From Pseudomonas putida (GTDB lineage: Bacteria; Pseudomonadota; Gammaproteobacteria; Pseudomonadales; Pseudomonadaceae), in the NCBI RefSeq assembly GCF_002025705.1, contig NZ_CP018846.1, forward strand, positions 859,501 to 923,500: a stretch of DNA of 64,000 bases. Reading direction: 5' to 3'. Positions 1 to 11,699 of the stretch are shown here, piece after piece. Position 1 is the first letter of the stretch, and every line of letters begins with the position of its first letter. The notes under the pieces were generated by a model that ran no database searches, was not told where the DNA came from, and was given only the letters and a program-made list of their open reading frames with translations. Position numbers and translations under genes: made by a program.

Positions 1-2133
1 CCAGACCTCATCCAGTTCGAAACTGTGGCTGGTCGACAGTGACAGCACGATGGCATCTTCGCTGGCCGCTGCCTGCAACTCGAAGTTGAACGTGCGGCAG
101 AAGCGCTTGCGCAGGGCCAGGCCCCAGGCGCGGTTGATGCGGCTGCCATAGGGCGAATGGATGATCAGTTGAGTACCGCCGGACTCGTCGAAGAAGCGCT
201 CCATCACCAACGTCTGCTGTGAGGGCAGGGCGCCCAGCACTTCGCGGGTGCGGCCCAGATAATCGAGCAACTGGCTGGCGCTGGCTTCGCTCAATTCAAA
301 CGTGTTCTGCAGCCACTGCAGTACTGCTGCAGGGTTCCCCTCATTCAGCCCAAGCTGTTCGTCGATGCCTGCCTGCAGGCGCGCGACAGCAGCGGACAGT
401 TCATCGCTGCGCCCTGGTGCTTCGCCAAGCCAGAACGGAATGGTCGGTGGCAGGCCCTGAGCGTCTTCGACCCGTACCCGGCCGGCCTCGACCCGTAGAA
501 TGCGGTAAGACGCATTGCCCAGCTGGAAGATATCGCCCGCGATGCTCTCCACGGCGAAGTCTTCGTTGACGCTGCCGATGTTCAGCGCCTGCGGTTCGAG
601 CAGCACGGCATAGTCGGCGGTTTCGGGGATGGTGCCGCCGCTGGTCAGCGCGGCCAGCTGGCTGCCCCGGCGCCCACGCAAGGTGCCGCTGACCGCATCG
701 CGATGCAGGTAGGCGCTGCGCACGCCCTGGCGGCCGTTGTAGCCTTCGGCGAGCATGCGCAGCAATGCCTGGTAGTGCTCAGGGTCGAGAGCGGCATAAG
801 GCGTGGCCTGGCGCAGGCAGTCGAACAATGCCAGTTCCTGCCAGGCCTGGTTGCTGGCTTCGGCAACGATCTGCTGGGCCAGTACATCCAGGGGGGCATT
901 GGCGATGTGCAGTTCGTCGAGTTCACCAAGGCGGATGCAGTCGAGCAAGGCCACGCATTCGATCAGGTCGTCTCGCGAGGTCGCGAACAGTCGCCCCTTG
1001 GGGATGCCATCGACCTGGTGCCCGGAGCGCCCGACACGTTGCAGGAAGGCGGCGATCGAGCCGGGTGATTCGATCTGGCAGACCAGTTCGACATCGCCGA
1101 TGTCGATGCCCAGTTCCAGCGAGGCGGTGGCCACCAGCACCTGCAACTGGCCGCTTTTCAAACGTTGTTCGGCATCCAGGCGCAGTTCCTTGGCCAGGCT
1201 GCCATGGTGCGCGGCCACTGCCTCCTTGCCCAGACGGTCACTGAGATGGCGGGTAATGCGTTCGGCCAGGCGCCGGGTGTTGACGAACACCAGCGTGGTG
1301 CGATGCTCCCGGGCCAAGGTGGCGAGGCGGTCGTAGACCAGGCCCCAGACATCCGTGGCCATGACCGCGCCGAGCGGCACCGGGGGCACTTCGATGGCGA
1401 GGTCGCGCTGGCGCGCATGGCCAACATCGATGACCGCGCACGGGCGTTGCTGGCCGACCAGGAACTGCGCCACGCGCTCCACCGGACGTTGGGTGGCGGA
1501 CAAACCGATGCGTCGCAGCTGCCGCCCGCACAAGGCCTGCAATCGCTCAAGGGTCAGCGCCAGATGGGCGCCTCGCTTGTTGCCGGCCAGGGCGTGGATC
1601 TCGTCGACGATCACCGTGTGCACGCTGGCCAGGCCTTCGCGGCCGGACGCCGAGCCCATCAGCACGTACAGCGATTCGGGGGTGGTCACCAGAATATGCG
1701 GTGCCCGCTTGCGCATTGCCGCACGCTCTTTCTGCGGGGTATCGCCAGTGCGCACGGCAGTGGTGATACGCGGTGCTTTCAGGCCTTGGTCTTCAACGGC
1801 CTTGCTGATGCCTTCAAGCGGGGCCTGCAAGTTCAGACGGATGTCATTGGACAGCGCCTTGAGCGGCGACACGTAGACCACCTGGGTGTGCGCAGGTAGT
1901 TCGCCGTCATGCTCCAGGCCTTCGCGGAACAGTTCGTCGAGCACGGCGAGAAAGGCGCTCAAGGTCTTCCCCGAACCGGTCGGTGCGGCAAGCAGCAGCG
2001 ACTGTCCTGCATGGATCAGCGGCCAGGCACGGGCCTGGGCGTCGGTGACCGTGGCAAAGTGGCGGCGGAACCAGGTGCCGACGGCCGGGTGGAACAGCTC
2101 GAGCACCGGGTGCTGGTGGGCTGGCAGGTTCAT
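1..2133 (-). CDS. lhr: Lhr family ATP-dependent helicase, N-terminal part (truncated by window edge)
   Basis: Superfamily 2 DNA/RNA helicase of the long Lhr type. Translated from the ATG whose complement ends at 2133, the frame stays open for about 711 residues to the window edge, so the C-terminal half lies outside. Visible motifs are the Walker A box APTGSGKT (about residues 50-57), a DEIH box in the sequence VDEIHAL, the SAT motif in GLSATQR, and the late motifs LELGIDIGD and QRVGRSGHQ. Beyond the helicase core comes the start of the winged-helix and Lhr-specific region. Family members are usually about 1400-1500 residues and are thought to act in DNA repair. No strong Shine-Dalgarno sequence precedes the start, and the next upstream in-frame codons offer no better one. 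A second, shorter Lhr-type helicase is encoded at 44701-47151, so this genome has both forms. Confidence 0.93.
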   Translation of the reverse strand, partial: MNLPAHQHPVLELFHPAVGTWFRRHFATVTDAQARAWPLIHAGQSLLLAAPTGSGKTLSAFLAVLDELFREGLEHDGELPAHTQVVYVSPLKALSNDIRLNLQAPLEGISKAVEDQGLKAPRITTAVRTGDTPQKERAAMRKRAPHILVTTPESLYVLMGSASGREGLASVHTVIVDEIHALAGNKRGAHLALTLERLQALCGRQLRRIGLSATQRPVERVAQFLVGQQRPCAVIDVGHARQRDLAIEVPPVPLGAVMATDVWGLVYDRLATLAREHRTTLVFVNTRRLAERITRHLSDRLGKEAVAAHHGSLAKELRLDAEQRLKSGQLQVLVATASLELGIDIGDVELVCQIESPGSIAAFLQRVGRSGHQVDGIPKGRLFATSRDDLIECVALLDCIRLGELDELHIANAPLDVLAQQIVAEASNQAWQELALFDCLRQATPYAALDPEHYQALLRMLAEGYNGRQGVRSAYLHRDAVSGTLRGRRGSQLAALTSGGTIPETADYAVLLEPQALNIGSVNEDFAVESIAGDIFQLGNASYRILRVEAGRVRVEDAQGLPPTIPFWLGEAPGRSDELSAAVARLQAGIDEQLGLNEGNPAAVLQWLQNTFELSEASASQLLDYLGRTREVLGALPSQQTLVMERFFDESGGTQLIIHSPYGSRINRAWGLALRKRFCRTFNFELQAAASEDAIVLSLSTSHSFELDEVW

Positions 2134-2224
2134 GTGTTGGTTATGGCGGGTGAACGGCGGGTTGGCAAGGGGCCGTTCGTCGTTGATCTTCTGTAGACTG
2201 TGTCATTTTCCAGCGAGCACACCC

Positions 2225-2638
2225 ATGCCCAACATCATCCGCATCGCCGCAGCCCTGCTGATCGACCCGCAAGGTCGCACCCTGCTGGTGCGCAAGCGCG
2301 GTACCCAGGCTTTCATGCAACCGGGTGGCAAGATCGATGCGGGTGAGTCGCCGGTTCAGGCGCTGGTGCGTGAACTGCACGAAGAGCTGGGGCTGCAGAT
2401 TGACCCGGAGCGGGCGGTACACCTGGGCCAGTTCAGCGCGCCGGCTGCTAACGAGCCGGGCTTCCAGGTGCAGGCCGAACTGTTCCGCGTCGACAGCGCC
2501 GAGGCCGTAGCCCCGGCGGCAGAAATCGAAGAAGTGCGGTGGCTGGCCGCCGATCAGGCTGCAACTTTGGAGCTGGCGCCGCTTACCCGCGACCTGATCC
2601 TGCCTTTGTACCGCCAGGCCGTCAGCGTACCGCGCTGA
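2225..2638 (+). CDS. Nudix hydrolase
   Basis: A small 137-residue Nudix pyrophosphohydrolase. The Nudix box (G-x5-E-x7-REL-x-EE-x-GL) is intact at about residues 35-57, with the metal-binding RELHEEL core at about 49-55. The family hydrolyses nucleoside diphosphates linked to another moiety; nothing in the sequence fixes the substrate. The chosen ATG gives a protein that begins directly with the first beta strand. The open frame extends further upstream, but that part runs opposite to lhr and looks non-coding. The last 17 bp overlap the convergent metR gene, so there is no room for a terminator between them. Confidence 0.88.
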   Translation: MPNIIRIAAALLIDPQGRTLLVRKRGTQAFMQPGGKIDAGESPVQALVRELHEELGLQIDPERAVHLGQFSAPAANEPGFQVQAELFRVDSAEAVAPAAEIEEVRWLAADQAATLELAPLTRDLILPLYRQAVSVPR

Positions 2639-3539
2639 CCCCGTCGAGGGTGGCGAACGAGGTATCCTTCGCGGTCAGCAGGAAGTCACGCATGTAAGGC
2701 GCGTCAAGCATGTCGGTGCGCACGGCCGCATACAGCGTGGCGAACAGGCCTTTCTCGCCCAGGCGCTTGCCTTTCACGTAGCCGCGCGAGCTGTACTCGT
2801 GCAGCGCCCAGTGCGGCATGCCGCAGACGCCGCGGCCGCTGGCTACCAGCTGCATCATCATCACGGTCAGCTCGGACGTGCGCACGGCGGCCGGCTCGAT
2901 GTCGGCCGGCTCCAGGAAACGGGTGAAGATGTCCAGGCGGTCCCGCTCCACTGGGTAGGTGATCAGAGTCTGGTCGAGCAGGTCCTGGGGCACGATGTAC
3001 GGCTTGCTGGCCAGCGGATGCTGGTTGGCCACGGCGAGCATGGCTTCGTAGGTGAACAACGGCACGTAGGTGATACCGGCCAGGTCCAGCGGGTCGGAGG
3101 TCACCACCAGGTCGAGGTCGCCACGGGCCAGCGCCGGCAATGGGGCGAAGGCGAAGCCTGAGGCCAGGTCCAGTTCCACTTCCGGCCAGGCATCGCGGAA
3201 CTGGTCGATGGTTGGCATCAGCCATTGGAAGCAGCTATGGCACTCGATGGCCATATGCAGACGCCCTGCGGTGCCGCCAGCCAGCCGGGCGATGTCGCGT
3301 TCGGCGCCGCGCAGCAGCGGCAGGGTGGCATCGGCCAGTTGCAGCAGGCGCAGCCCGGCGCTGGTGAAGCGGATCGGCTTGGTCTTGCGCACGAACAGCG
3401 GCAGGCCCAGGCGCTCTTCCAGTTCCTTGAACTGGTGTGACAGCGCCGACTGGGTCAGGTGCAGGCGCTCGGCGGCCTCCACCAGGCTGTCGGCCTCGCG
3501 CAGGGCATGAAGGGTTTTCAGGTGGCGGATCTCCAGCAC
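2622..3539 (-). CDS. metR: LysR-type regulator MetR
   Basis: A 305-residue LysR-type transcriptional regulator. The N-terminal winged helix-turn-helix (about residues 1-60) has the MetR-like start MLEIRHLKTLHALREADSL and the recognition-helix region LTQSALSHQ. The rest is a two-lobed effector-binding domain. Length and sequence fit MetR, which activates methionine synthesis genes with homocysteine as co-effector. No metE or other methionine gene lies next to it here, so its targets are elsewhere. It is convergent with the Nudix gene (17 bp overlap) and divergent from the exported hydrolase gene at 3737, leaving about 200 bp for both promoters. Confidence 0.88.
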   Translation of the reverse strand: MLEIRHLKTLHALREADSLVEAAERLHLTQSALSHQFKELEERLGLPLFVRKTKPIRFTSAGLRLLQLADATLPLLRGAERDIARLAGGTAGRLHMAIECHSCFQWLMPTIDQFRDAWPEVELDLASGFAFAPLPALARGDLDLVVTSDPLDLAGITYVPLFTYEAMLAVANQHPLASKPYIVPQDLLDQTLITYPVERDRLDIFTRFLEPADIEPAAVRTSELTVMMMQLVASGRGVCGMPHWALHEYSSRGYVKGKRLGEKGLFATLYAAVRTDMLDAPYMRDFLLTAKDTSFATLDGVSAVR

Positions 3540-3736
3540 GGCTGACTCCGAGAGAATAATTTGAGGAAACAGGGAATGAGTTGAGTTTCGCTCATGTTGC
3601 CCCAGGCTGTCGACTGGACCATGCGCCGCACCGCTCGGCAGGGTTCATCAAACTGTCACTGAACTGTGGCAGCGCGCCCGAATTAAATTCATCAGACTCG
3701 CGCTCTACTGGGGATCTGCATTCTGGTGTTTCTTTC

Positions 3737-4732
3737 ATGCGGGCTTTTCTGCTGTTTTTCTTTCTCGTGTTCAACGCTTCGGCCAGCTTCGCCGACTCGC
3801 GTTGTGACGCCCATGTGCCGGTGCAACGTGCCGAAATCGGTGAACTGAGCCTGGTCTATCAGAGCGTCGGCGCGCCTCGTGACCCAGCCTTGCTGCTGGT
3901 CATGGGCCTGGGCGGGCAACTCATCCACTGGCCGGACGATGTTGTCGAGGCGTTGTGCCGCCAGGGCTTTAGGGTCATCCGCTATGACAATCGCGATGTC
4001 GGCCTGTCACGCTGGAACCAGCTGCCGCCGTCGGCCAACCTCACTGTCGAGCTGTTGCGCTACAAGCTGGGCCTGCCTGTCGCCGCGCCTTATACCCTGA
4101 CCGATATGGCGAACGATGGCCTGCAACTGATGGATGCGCTGGGCATTCACCAGTTCCATGTGCTGGGCGTGAGCATGGGCGGGATGATCGCCCAGCACCT
4201 GGCGGCCATGGCCCCTGAGCGGGTTCGCAGCCTGACACTGGTGATGTCCAGCTCGGGCGCGGCAGGGCTGCCGGCGCCGGCCCCCGCGCTGGTGCAGTTG
4301 CTGGCGCGGCGCAGTGCACCAAACCGCGAAGTTGCCATCGAGCAGCAGGCTGACCTGCTGGCGGCGTTGGGCAGCCCGCAAGTACACGATGACCGGGCTG
4401 TGCTGCTGCAGCAGGCGGCGGTGGCGTATGACCGGGCGTTCAACCCCGATGGTGCGAAGCGCCAGATCATGGCGATCCTGGCTGAGCCGAGCAGGGTGCA
4501 GTTGCTGAACGGGTTGCGGGTGCCGACGCTCGTGGTGCATGGCACGGCTGATCCGCTATTGCCGGTGATGCACGGCGTACACCTGGCGGCGCATATCCAG
4601 GGGAGCCAGTTGCGCTTGATCCCAGGGTTGGCGCACCGCTTCCAGGAGCCGTTCAAGGCACCCTTGCTGGCAGCGGTGCTGCCTTATCTGCAATCGCACC
4701 GGCAGGATGTCACCCATATCGCCGGGCTTTGA
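3737..4732 (+). CDS. Exported alpha/beta hydrolase
   Basis: A 331-residue alpha/beta-hydrolase. I place the start at the ATG of MRAFLLFFFLVFNASASFA, which gives a clean Sec signal peptide ending near ASA or SFA. The longer upstream frame has no protein-like character. The core shows the oxyanion segment LVMGLGGQ, the nucleophile elbow GVSMGG with Ser146, the acid in HGTADPLLP and the histidine in GLAHRF. This is a complete Ser-Asp-His triad of the esterase/haloperoxidase-like group. The signal peptide points to action in the periplasm or outside the cell. Substrate is unknown. The stop is followed 4 bp later by a perfect 33-bp inverted repeat shared with the convergent aauR gene. Confidence 0.85.
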   Translation: MRAFLLFFFLVFNASASFADSRCDAHVPVQRAEIGELSLVYQSVGAPRDPALLLVMGLGGQLIHWPDDVVEALCRQGFRVIRYDNRDVGLSRWNQLPPSANLTVELLRYKLGLPVAAPYTLTDMANDGLQLMDALGIHQFHVLGVSMGGMIAQHLAAMAPERVRSLTLVMSSSGAAGLPAPAPALVQLLARRSAPNREVAIEQQADLLAALGSPQVHDDRAVLLQQAAVAYDRAFNPDGAKRQIMAILAEPSRVQLLNGLRVPTLVVHGTADPLLPVMHGVHLAAHIQGSQLRLIPGLAHRFQEPFKAPLLAAVLPYLQSHRQDVTHIAGL

Positions 4733-4736
4733 ATCG

Positions 4737-4840
4737 GCGTCGCCTGCTTCGCGGGTAAACCCGCTCCCACAGGTGCTGTACAAGCCGCAGGCAAGGCACT
4801 AGCCCTTTGGGAGCGGGTTTACCCGCGAAGCAGGCGACGC
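4737..4840. repeat. REP pair (perfect 33-bp inverted repeat)
   Basis: The arms 4737-4769 and 4808-4840 are exact reverse complements and enclose a 38-bp spacer. Each arm holds the P. putida-type REP core CGCGGGTAAACCCGCTCC, itself a small palindrome. The element lies between two convergent genes, 4 bp after the hydrolase stop and 7 bp before the aauR stop. It probably acts on both transcripts as a terminator or 3'-end stabiliser. Confidence 0.85.
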
Positions 4841-4847
4841 TGCTCCA

Positions 4848-6172
<1,325 letters not shown>

Positions 6173-6176
<4 letters not shown>

Positions 6177-8080
6177 GGTTGCTCTGCCGATTCGCTGGGG
6201 GGCGTGACCAGGGGGAGGGCGAGGACGAAGGCCGTGCCGCCGGTGGCGGGGTGCTCGACGTTCAGGCTGCCTTTGGCGGCGGCGGCAAGGCTCGCCGACA
6301 GGGTCAGCCCCAGGCCCAGGCCGTGTTCGCCCGGTTTGGTGGTGAAGAAGGGTTCGAACAGGTGCTTGCGGGTTTCGGCGTCGATGCCGTGGCCGTTGTC
6401 GCGTACCCGCAGGCGGTATTTATCACCCGACAGCTCACCTTCCAGCCACAGTTCGGGCAGCGGTTGGGTAGCCATGGCATCGAGCGCGTTACCGATCAGG
6501 TTGACCAGGATTTGTTCCAGGCGGGTCTGGTCGATAGCCAGTTGATGGTCTTCGAACTGGCTGTGCAGTTGCAGATGGCACCCGGAAATGCGGTTGCTCA
6601 GCACCTGCAGGGACGCCTCCACGGCCTTGGCCAACGACGCCTGGCCGCTGTCGTCGCCGCGCCGGGCGAATGAGCGCAGGCTGGCGGTGATGCGGCCCAT
6701 GCGGTCGATCAGGTCGTTCATGGTACGCAGGTTGGTGCTGGCGGTATCCAGCGCACCGCGTTCGAGGAAGCGCACGGTGTTGCCGGACAAGGTCCGCAGT
6801 GCCGCCAGGGGCTGGTTCAGCTCATGGGCGATGCTGGTGGACATCTGCCCGATCGCTGCCAGCTTGCCGGCCTGGACCAGTTCGTCCTGGGCATGGCGCA
6901 AGGTCTGTTCGGCATGCCGGCGTTCACGAATCTGGCCCTTGAGACGTTCGTTGCTGGCGCGCAGGTCGGCCGTGCGGTCGGCGATGCGCCGTTCCAGCTG
7001 GCTGTTGGCTTCTTCCAGTGCTTCGCGGGCGGCCAGGCGCGTGGCAACGACCTTGCGCCGCTCGTTCCAGGCGATACCGAGGATCGTCAGCAGGGCGAAG
7101 GCCACGCTGACCAGGATGCCCTGCACCATGGATTCGCGGCGCAGGTCCTGCAGTGGGGTGAGCAGGGTAAAGTGCCAGGGCGTGTCGGCCAGGCGCCGGG
7201 TCTGCGCCAGGTAGCTCACTTCGTGGGGCTTGCCCTGGGCGGTTTCGGCGTTGGCCGGGAAGGTCAGTTTTTCCACGCCATCGGCCAGGGTTTCCCGCGC
7301 CAGCGGCTGCAACTCGTTCAGCGGCCACCAGTAGTATTGCAGGCTGCGCGCCAGCCGTTCTTTGATCTGCGGGGTCAGTGGGCGCACTGATTTCAGGCGC
7401 CGCGCCGGGTCGCTGGAAAGGATGATGATGCCATTCTCGTCACTGACGAAGGCTTCTAGCCGGGCGCGCTGCCAGCGCTCTTCGAGGGTGTCCAGGCGCA
7501 CCTTGATCACCGCCACGCCGATGATCTTGCCGTGCTCTTCAAGGCCGTGAGCGAGGTAGTAGCCTGCCTCGCCGGTGGTGCTGCCGATGCCGTAGAACCG
7601 GCCCGGCTCGCCGCGCACGGCGCTCTGGAAATAGGCACGGAACGACAGGTCTTCACCGAGGAACGAGTCGGCATCGCGCCAGTTGCTGCTGGCCTGTACC
7701 CGGCCGTTGGTGTCGAGGACGAAGATAGCCCGGCTGCGGCTGCGCCGGTTCAGGCCTTCGAGGTATTCGTTGACGGCTTGCCGGTTGGCGCCATCAGGGT
7801 CGGTGAGCAGCTGCGAGACGCTGTCTTCCAGCTCCAGCAGGCTCGGCAGGTAGGTGTACTTGCTGATTTCGCTTTCGACCGTGCGTGCATGCAGTTCGAG
7901 CGCGCGCTCGCCGTTTTCGCTGAGGGTGCGGATGCCGTTGCTCTCGCTGATCAGGAAGCCGGCCAGGCCCAGGCCGACCATCAGCAGGATGATCAGTGGC
8001 GGCAGCAGCAGTTGACGGATCAGGCGGGATTTCACGGCGGGCTTGGCAGGGCGAAGTAGCGAGGGATCGCATTTCATCAC
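6173..8080 (-). CDS. aauS: Sensor histidine kinase AauS
   Basis: A 635-residue membrane histidine kinase of the DctB type. It has a first transmembrane helix at about 24-45, a large periplasmic sensor region of about 270 residues, a second transmembrane helix at about 318-338, then a coiled-coil (about 345-400, heptads rich in Leu, Glu and Arg). The kinase core follows, with phospho-acceptor His419 in SIAHELNQP, the N box NLIGNALDA, the G1 box DNGHGI and the G2 box GLGLGL. It should sense external acidic amino acids and phosphorylate AauR. The ATGA overlap with aauR indicates translational coupling. Confidence 0.92.
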
Positions 8081-8103
8081 AGTGGCCTTGTCACGACCAG
8101 CAT

Positions 8104-8132
8104 CCGCTGCCCGGAGAGCCCCGGGGCAGCGG
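8104..8132 (-). other. Intercistronic hairpin between aatP and aauS
   Basis: A GC-rich stem of nine base pairs (8104-8112 with 8124-8132) lies in the 66-bp gap between the aatP stop and the aauS start. There is no T-run after it, so it looks like a partial terminator or mRNA stabiliser. It could keep expression of the regulators lower than that of the transporter. Confidence 0.5.
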
Positions 8133-8146
8133 AAACGGTGGCCGAC

Positions 8147-8877
<731 letters not shown>

Positions 8878-8881
<4 letters not shown>

Positions 8882-9549
8882 ACGGTGATCCTTTTTTGCA
8901 GGCGCTTGACCAGCCACGAAGCGGAGAAGCTGATGAGGAAGTAGACGACCCCGGCGAAGATCAGGAACTCATGGGAGCGCCCGATGATGTCGCCGTTGGA
9001 GCGTGCCGAGTTGAGGAAGTCCACCAGGCCCACGGTGTACACCAGCGATGTGTCCTGGAACAGGATGATGCTCTGCTGCAGCAGCAGCGGGGTCATCTTG
9101 CGGAAGGCCTGGGGCAGGATGATCAGGCGCATGGTCTGGCTGTAGTTCATGCCCAGGGCCTGGGCGGCGCCCATCTGGCCCTTGGAGATCGACTGCACGC
9201 CGGCACGGACGATTTCGCAGAAGTAGGCGGCCTCGAACATCATGAACGCCACCACGCACGAGGTGAAGGCACCCACCGGGGTGTCCTCGCCGGTGATCCA
9301 GCGCAGCACGAACGGCACTGCCAGGTAGAACCAGGTGATGACCAGCAGCAGCGGGATCGAGCGGAAGTAGTTGACGTAGGCACCAGCCAAACGTGACAGC
9401 AGCTTGCTCGACGACAGGCGCATCAGTGCCAGGATGGTACCCAGCACGATGCCGCCGACAATGCCCATGACCATCAGTTGCAGGGTCATGATCATGCCGT
9501 CCCACAAGGCAGGCAGGGCCGGGATGATTTCGCTGAAATCCATGTCCAT
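8878..9549 (-). CDS. aatM: ABC transporter permease AatM
   Basis: A 223-residue inner-membrane permease of the HisM/GltK type with about five transmembrane helices. The cytoplasmic EAA-type loop reads [20 protein letters not shown] and contacts the ATPase. It is paired with AatQ as a heterodimer. The start directly abuts the aatQ stop and the end overlaps aatP, so translation of the three genes is coupled. Confidence 0.93.
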
Positions 9550-10296
9550 TTACTTGCCCCCCACGGAGATCAGGCCAGGCACGGCAACTTTCTTCTCGAC
9601 CATGCGCATCAGCAGCATCAGGCCCATGTTGAGGGTGAAGTAGATCAGCGTGGCCAAGGTGAAGGCCTCGAACAGGTTGGCCGAGAATTCGGCGGTCTGC
9701 TTGGTCTGTGCCAGCAGCTCCATCAGGCCGATCAGCGAGGCCACCGAGGAGTTCTTGAACACGTTCAGGAATTCCGAGGTGAGCGGCGGAATGATGATCC
9801 GGTAGGCTTGCGGCAGCAGTACGTTGTTGTAGATCTGCGGCAGGCTGAAGCCCATGGCGCGGGCGGCGGCTTCCTGGCCGCGAGGCAGCGCCTGAATGCC
9901 GGTGCGCACCTGCTCGCAGACGCGGGCGGCGGTGAACAGGCCCAGGCAGATCACCACGCTGATCAGCGCCGAGGTGGTCGGGTTGAGGTCCTGCTTGAAC
10001 CATTCCTGCAGGCCTTCGGGCAGCAGGTCCGGCACCAGGAAGTACCAGATGAACAGCTGCACCAGCAGCGGCACGTTGCGGAACAGCTCCACGTAGGCGG
10101 TGGCGATGCCCGATACCAGACGGTTCGGTACGGTACGCATGACGCCGAGGACCGACCCCAGCAGCAATGCGATGATCCAGGCGGTGATCGAGATGGCGAT
10201 GGTCCAGCCCAGACCGGTGATGTACCAGTCCAGATAGGTCTCGCTTCCCACGCCGGTGGACTTGAAGAACACGCCCCAGTCCCAGTTGTAATTCAT
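9550..10296 (-). CDS. aatQ: ABC transporter permease AatQ
   Basis: A 248-residue permease of the GltJ type. The EAA loop is in the segment AAARAMGFSLPQIYNNVLLP. It differs from AatM by a longer N-terminus that begins with the aromatic-rich MNYNWDWGVFFKS, as is usual for the GltJ partner. It is the first gene after the binding-protein gene aatJ, separated by a strong hairpin. Confidence 0.93.
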   Translation of the reverse strand: MNYNWDWGVFFKSTGVGSETYLDWYITGLGWTIAISITAWIIALLLGSVLGVMRTVPNRLVSGIATAYVELFRNVPLLVQLFIWYFLVPDLLPEGLQEWFKQDLNPTTSALISVVICLGLFTAARVCEQVRTGIQALPRGQEAAARAMGFSLPQIYNNVLLPQAYRIIIPPLTSEFLNVFKNSSVASLIGLMELLAQTKQTAEFSANLFEAFTLATLIYFTLNMGLMLLMRMVEKKVAVPGLISVGGK

Positions 10297-10338
10297 CGGG
10301 ATTTCCCCTCAGACGGTTGTTTCACGGGCACCTTCGAG

Positions 10339-10367
10339 CATCCGAGGGCGTTGAACGCCCTCGGATG
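10339..10367 (-). other. Intercistronic hairpin between aatJ and aatQ
   Basis: Exact 14-bp arms (10339-10352 and 10354-10367) are separated by one base. There is no T-run on the minus strand beyond it. Hairpins at this place are common after binding-protein genes, where they protect the upstream mRNA and let the binding protein be made in excess over the membrane subunits. Confidence 0.75.
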
Positions 10368-10442
10368 AAAGGGTAGACACTAAAGCGTGGCCTGTGGGTT
10401 CAATCGCGTGCGGATGCGCACCAGGCCACTATTGGCTGAGGA

Positions 10443-11360
10443 TCAGGACTTCTTCTCGTCCGCGGCCTTGTCGGTCGGCTCGGCGATCAGTTTCTTCAGC
10501 TCGTCGCTCATCTGGAAGTTCAGATTGAGGCCTTTTGGCGGGATTGGCTGGGTGAACCACTTGTCGTAGCTCTTGTTGACTTCGCCCGACTTGAAGTAGC
10601 CAACGATGGCGTCATCGACCGCTTTCTTGAATGCCGCGTCATCCTTGCGCACCATGCAGCCGTAGATTTCGTACGACTGTGGAGTACCGGTAATGACCCA
10701 GTCTTTAGGATTGCGGGCCTTGGCCATTTCGCCAGCGAGCAGGGCGTCGTCCATCATGAAGGCCACGGCGCGGCCGCTTTCGAGCATGTTGAAGGCTTCA
10801 CCGTGGTCCTTGGCGGAAATCACGTTCATCTTCATCTGCTTGTCGGCGTTCATCGCCTTGAGGATGCGCTCGGAGGTGGTACCGGCGGTGGTTACCACGT
10901 TCTTGCCAGCCAGGTCCGGGAAGTCCTTGTAGGAAGGCTGACCGTCCTTGACCTTGGTCAGCAGGCGGGTACCGACTTCAAAGATACCGACCGAGAAGCC
11001 GACTTGCTGCTGGCGTTCGACGTTGTTGGTGGTGGAGCCGCACTCCAGGTCCACGGTGCCGTTCTGCACCAGCGGGATGCGGGTCTGGGAGGTGACCAGG
11101 TTGTACTTGACCTTGATGTCGGTGCCCAGTTGCTTCTTCAGGGCGTCGACCACGGCCAGCTGGATGTCGTGGGAGTAGCCCACAGGTTCCGGCTTGCCTG
11201 CCAGGTAGGAAAATGGAATGGAGGAGTCTCGGTGCCCCAGGGTGATGGTGCCCGAATCCTTGATCTTCTTCAGGGTGCCGGTCAGCTCCTCGGCCATGGC
11301 GGGCGAAGCGATGACAGCGGCCGCGATGGCGGCGCCCAGCAATTGACGAACGATACGCAT
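10443..11360 (-). CDS. aatJ: Glutamate/aspartate periplasmic binding protein AatJ
   Basis: A 305-residue family 3 solute-binding protein. The start ATG is preceded by GAGGAAAATTTG. The longer frame to 11495 is rejected because the real protein begins with the signal peptide MRIVRQLLGAAIAAAVIASP and cleavage is expected after AMA (residue 23). The mature part shows the GltI-like segments KDSGTITLGHRDSSIPFSY and VDLECGSTTNNVERQ. It binds acidic amino acids in the periplasm and hands them to AatQM. A sigma-54 promoter lies about 100 bp upstream, and an AauR-type palindrome about 220 bp upstream. Confidence 0.94.
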   Translation of the reverse strand: MRIVRQLLGAAIAAAVIASPAMAEELTGTLKKIKDSGTITLGHRDSSIPFSYLAGKPEPVGYSHDIQLAVVDALKKQLGTDIKVKYNLVTSQTRIPLVQNGTVDLECGSTTNNVERQQQVGFSVGIFEVGTRLLTKVKDGQPSYKDFPDLAGKNVVTTAGTTSERILKAMNADKQMKMNVISAKDHGEAFNMLESGRAVAFMMDDALLAGEMAKARNPKDWVITGTPQSYEIYGCMVRKDDAAFKKAVDDAIVGYFKSGEVNKSYDKWFTQPIPPKGLNLNFQMSDELKKLIAEPTDKAADEKKS

Positions 11361-11461
11361 CAAATTTTCCTCGACGTGTTTGTTTTTTTTATGGAGCCGT
11401 TGGCGGACTCTTTCGTTCAACGAATACAGCATGAAGCGGTGCATTCGGCTTCCAAGTGTAG

Positions 11462-11478
11462 AGCATGAGTCGTGCCAA
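11462..11478 (-). promoter_or_regulatory. Sigma-54 (-24/-12) promoter of aatJ
   Basis: On the minus strand the sequence is TTGGCACGACTCATGCT. This matches the RpoN consensus TGGCACG-N4-TTGC with the GG and GC dinucleotides at the right spacing and one mismatch. It lies about 100 bp upstream of the aatJ start, as expected for activation by AauR. Confidence 0.85.
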
Positions 11479-11580
11479 GCTCTGATTCTGATCATAACGC
11501 CCCGTAGAAGCTGGCGATCAATAGTTTAGCGGTTGTCATGTAACAGATTTTTGTCCGAATCTCCGAATGAATCGCTGCCA

Positions 11581-11604
11581 ATTCGTTCGGTAATCCGAAC
11601 GAAT
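11581..11604. promoter_or_regulatory. AauR operator (24-bp perfect palindrome)
   Basis: ATTCGTTCGG and CCGAACGAAT form a perfect inverted repeat around TAAT. The centre is TTCGG-N4-CCGAA, the motif reported for AauR in P. putida. It sits about 105 bp upstream of the -24 element, a normal distance for an enhancer-type site. Two further TTCGG-type half-sites lie at about 11554-11567. The site is also about 95 bp from the divergent NEL effector gene. The rest of 11361-11699 shows only AT-rich DNA. Confidence 0.8.
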
Positions 11605-11699
11605 CTTCTTGGGCAAAATGCTAGTGCTATTTAATTAATACTTAGTTGAGGTCCGTATCAGGCTTCTTGGTCGCTTCTCAAGAAATGGAGAGGCAACCC

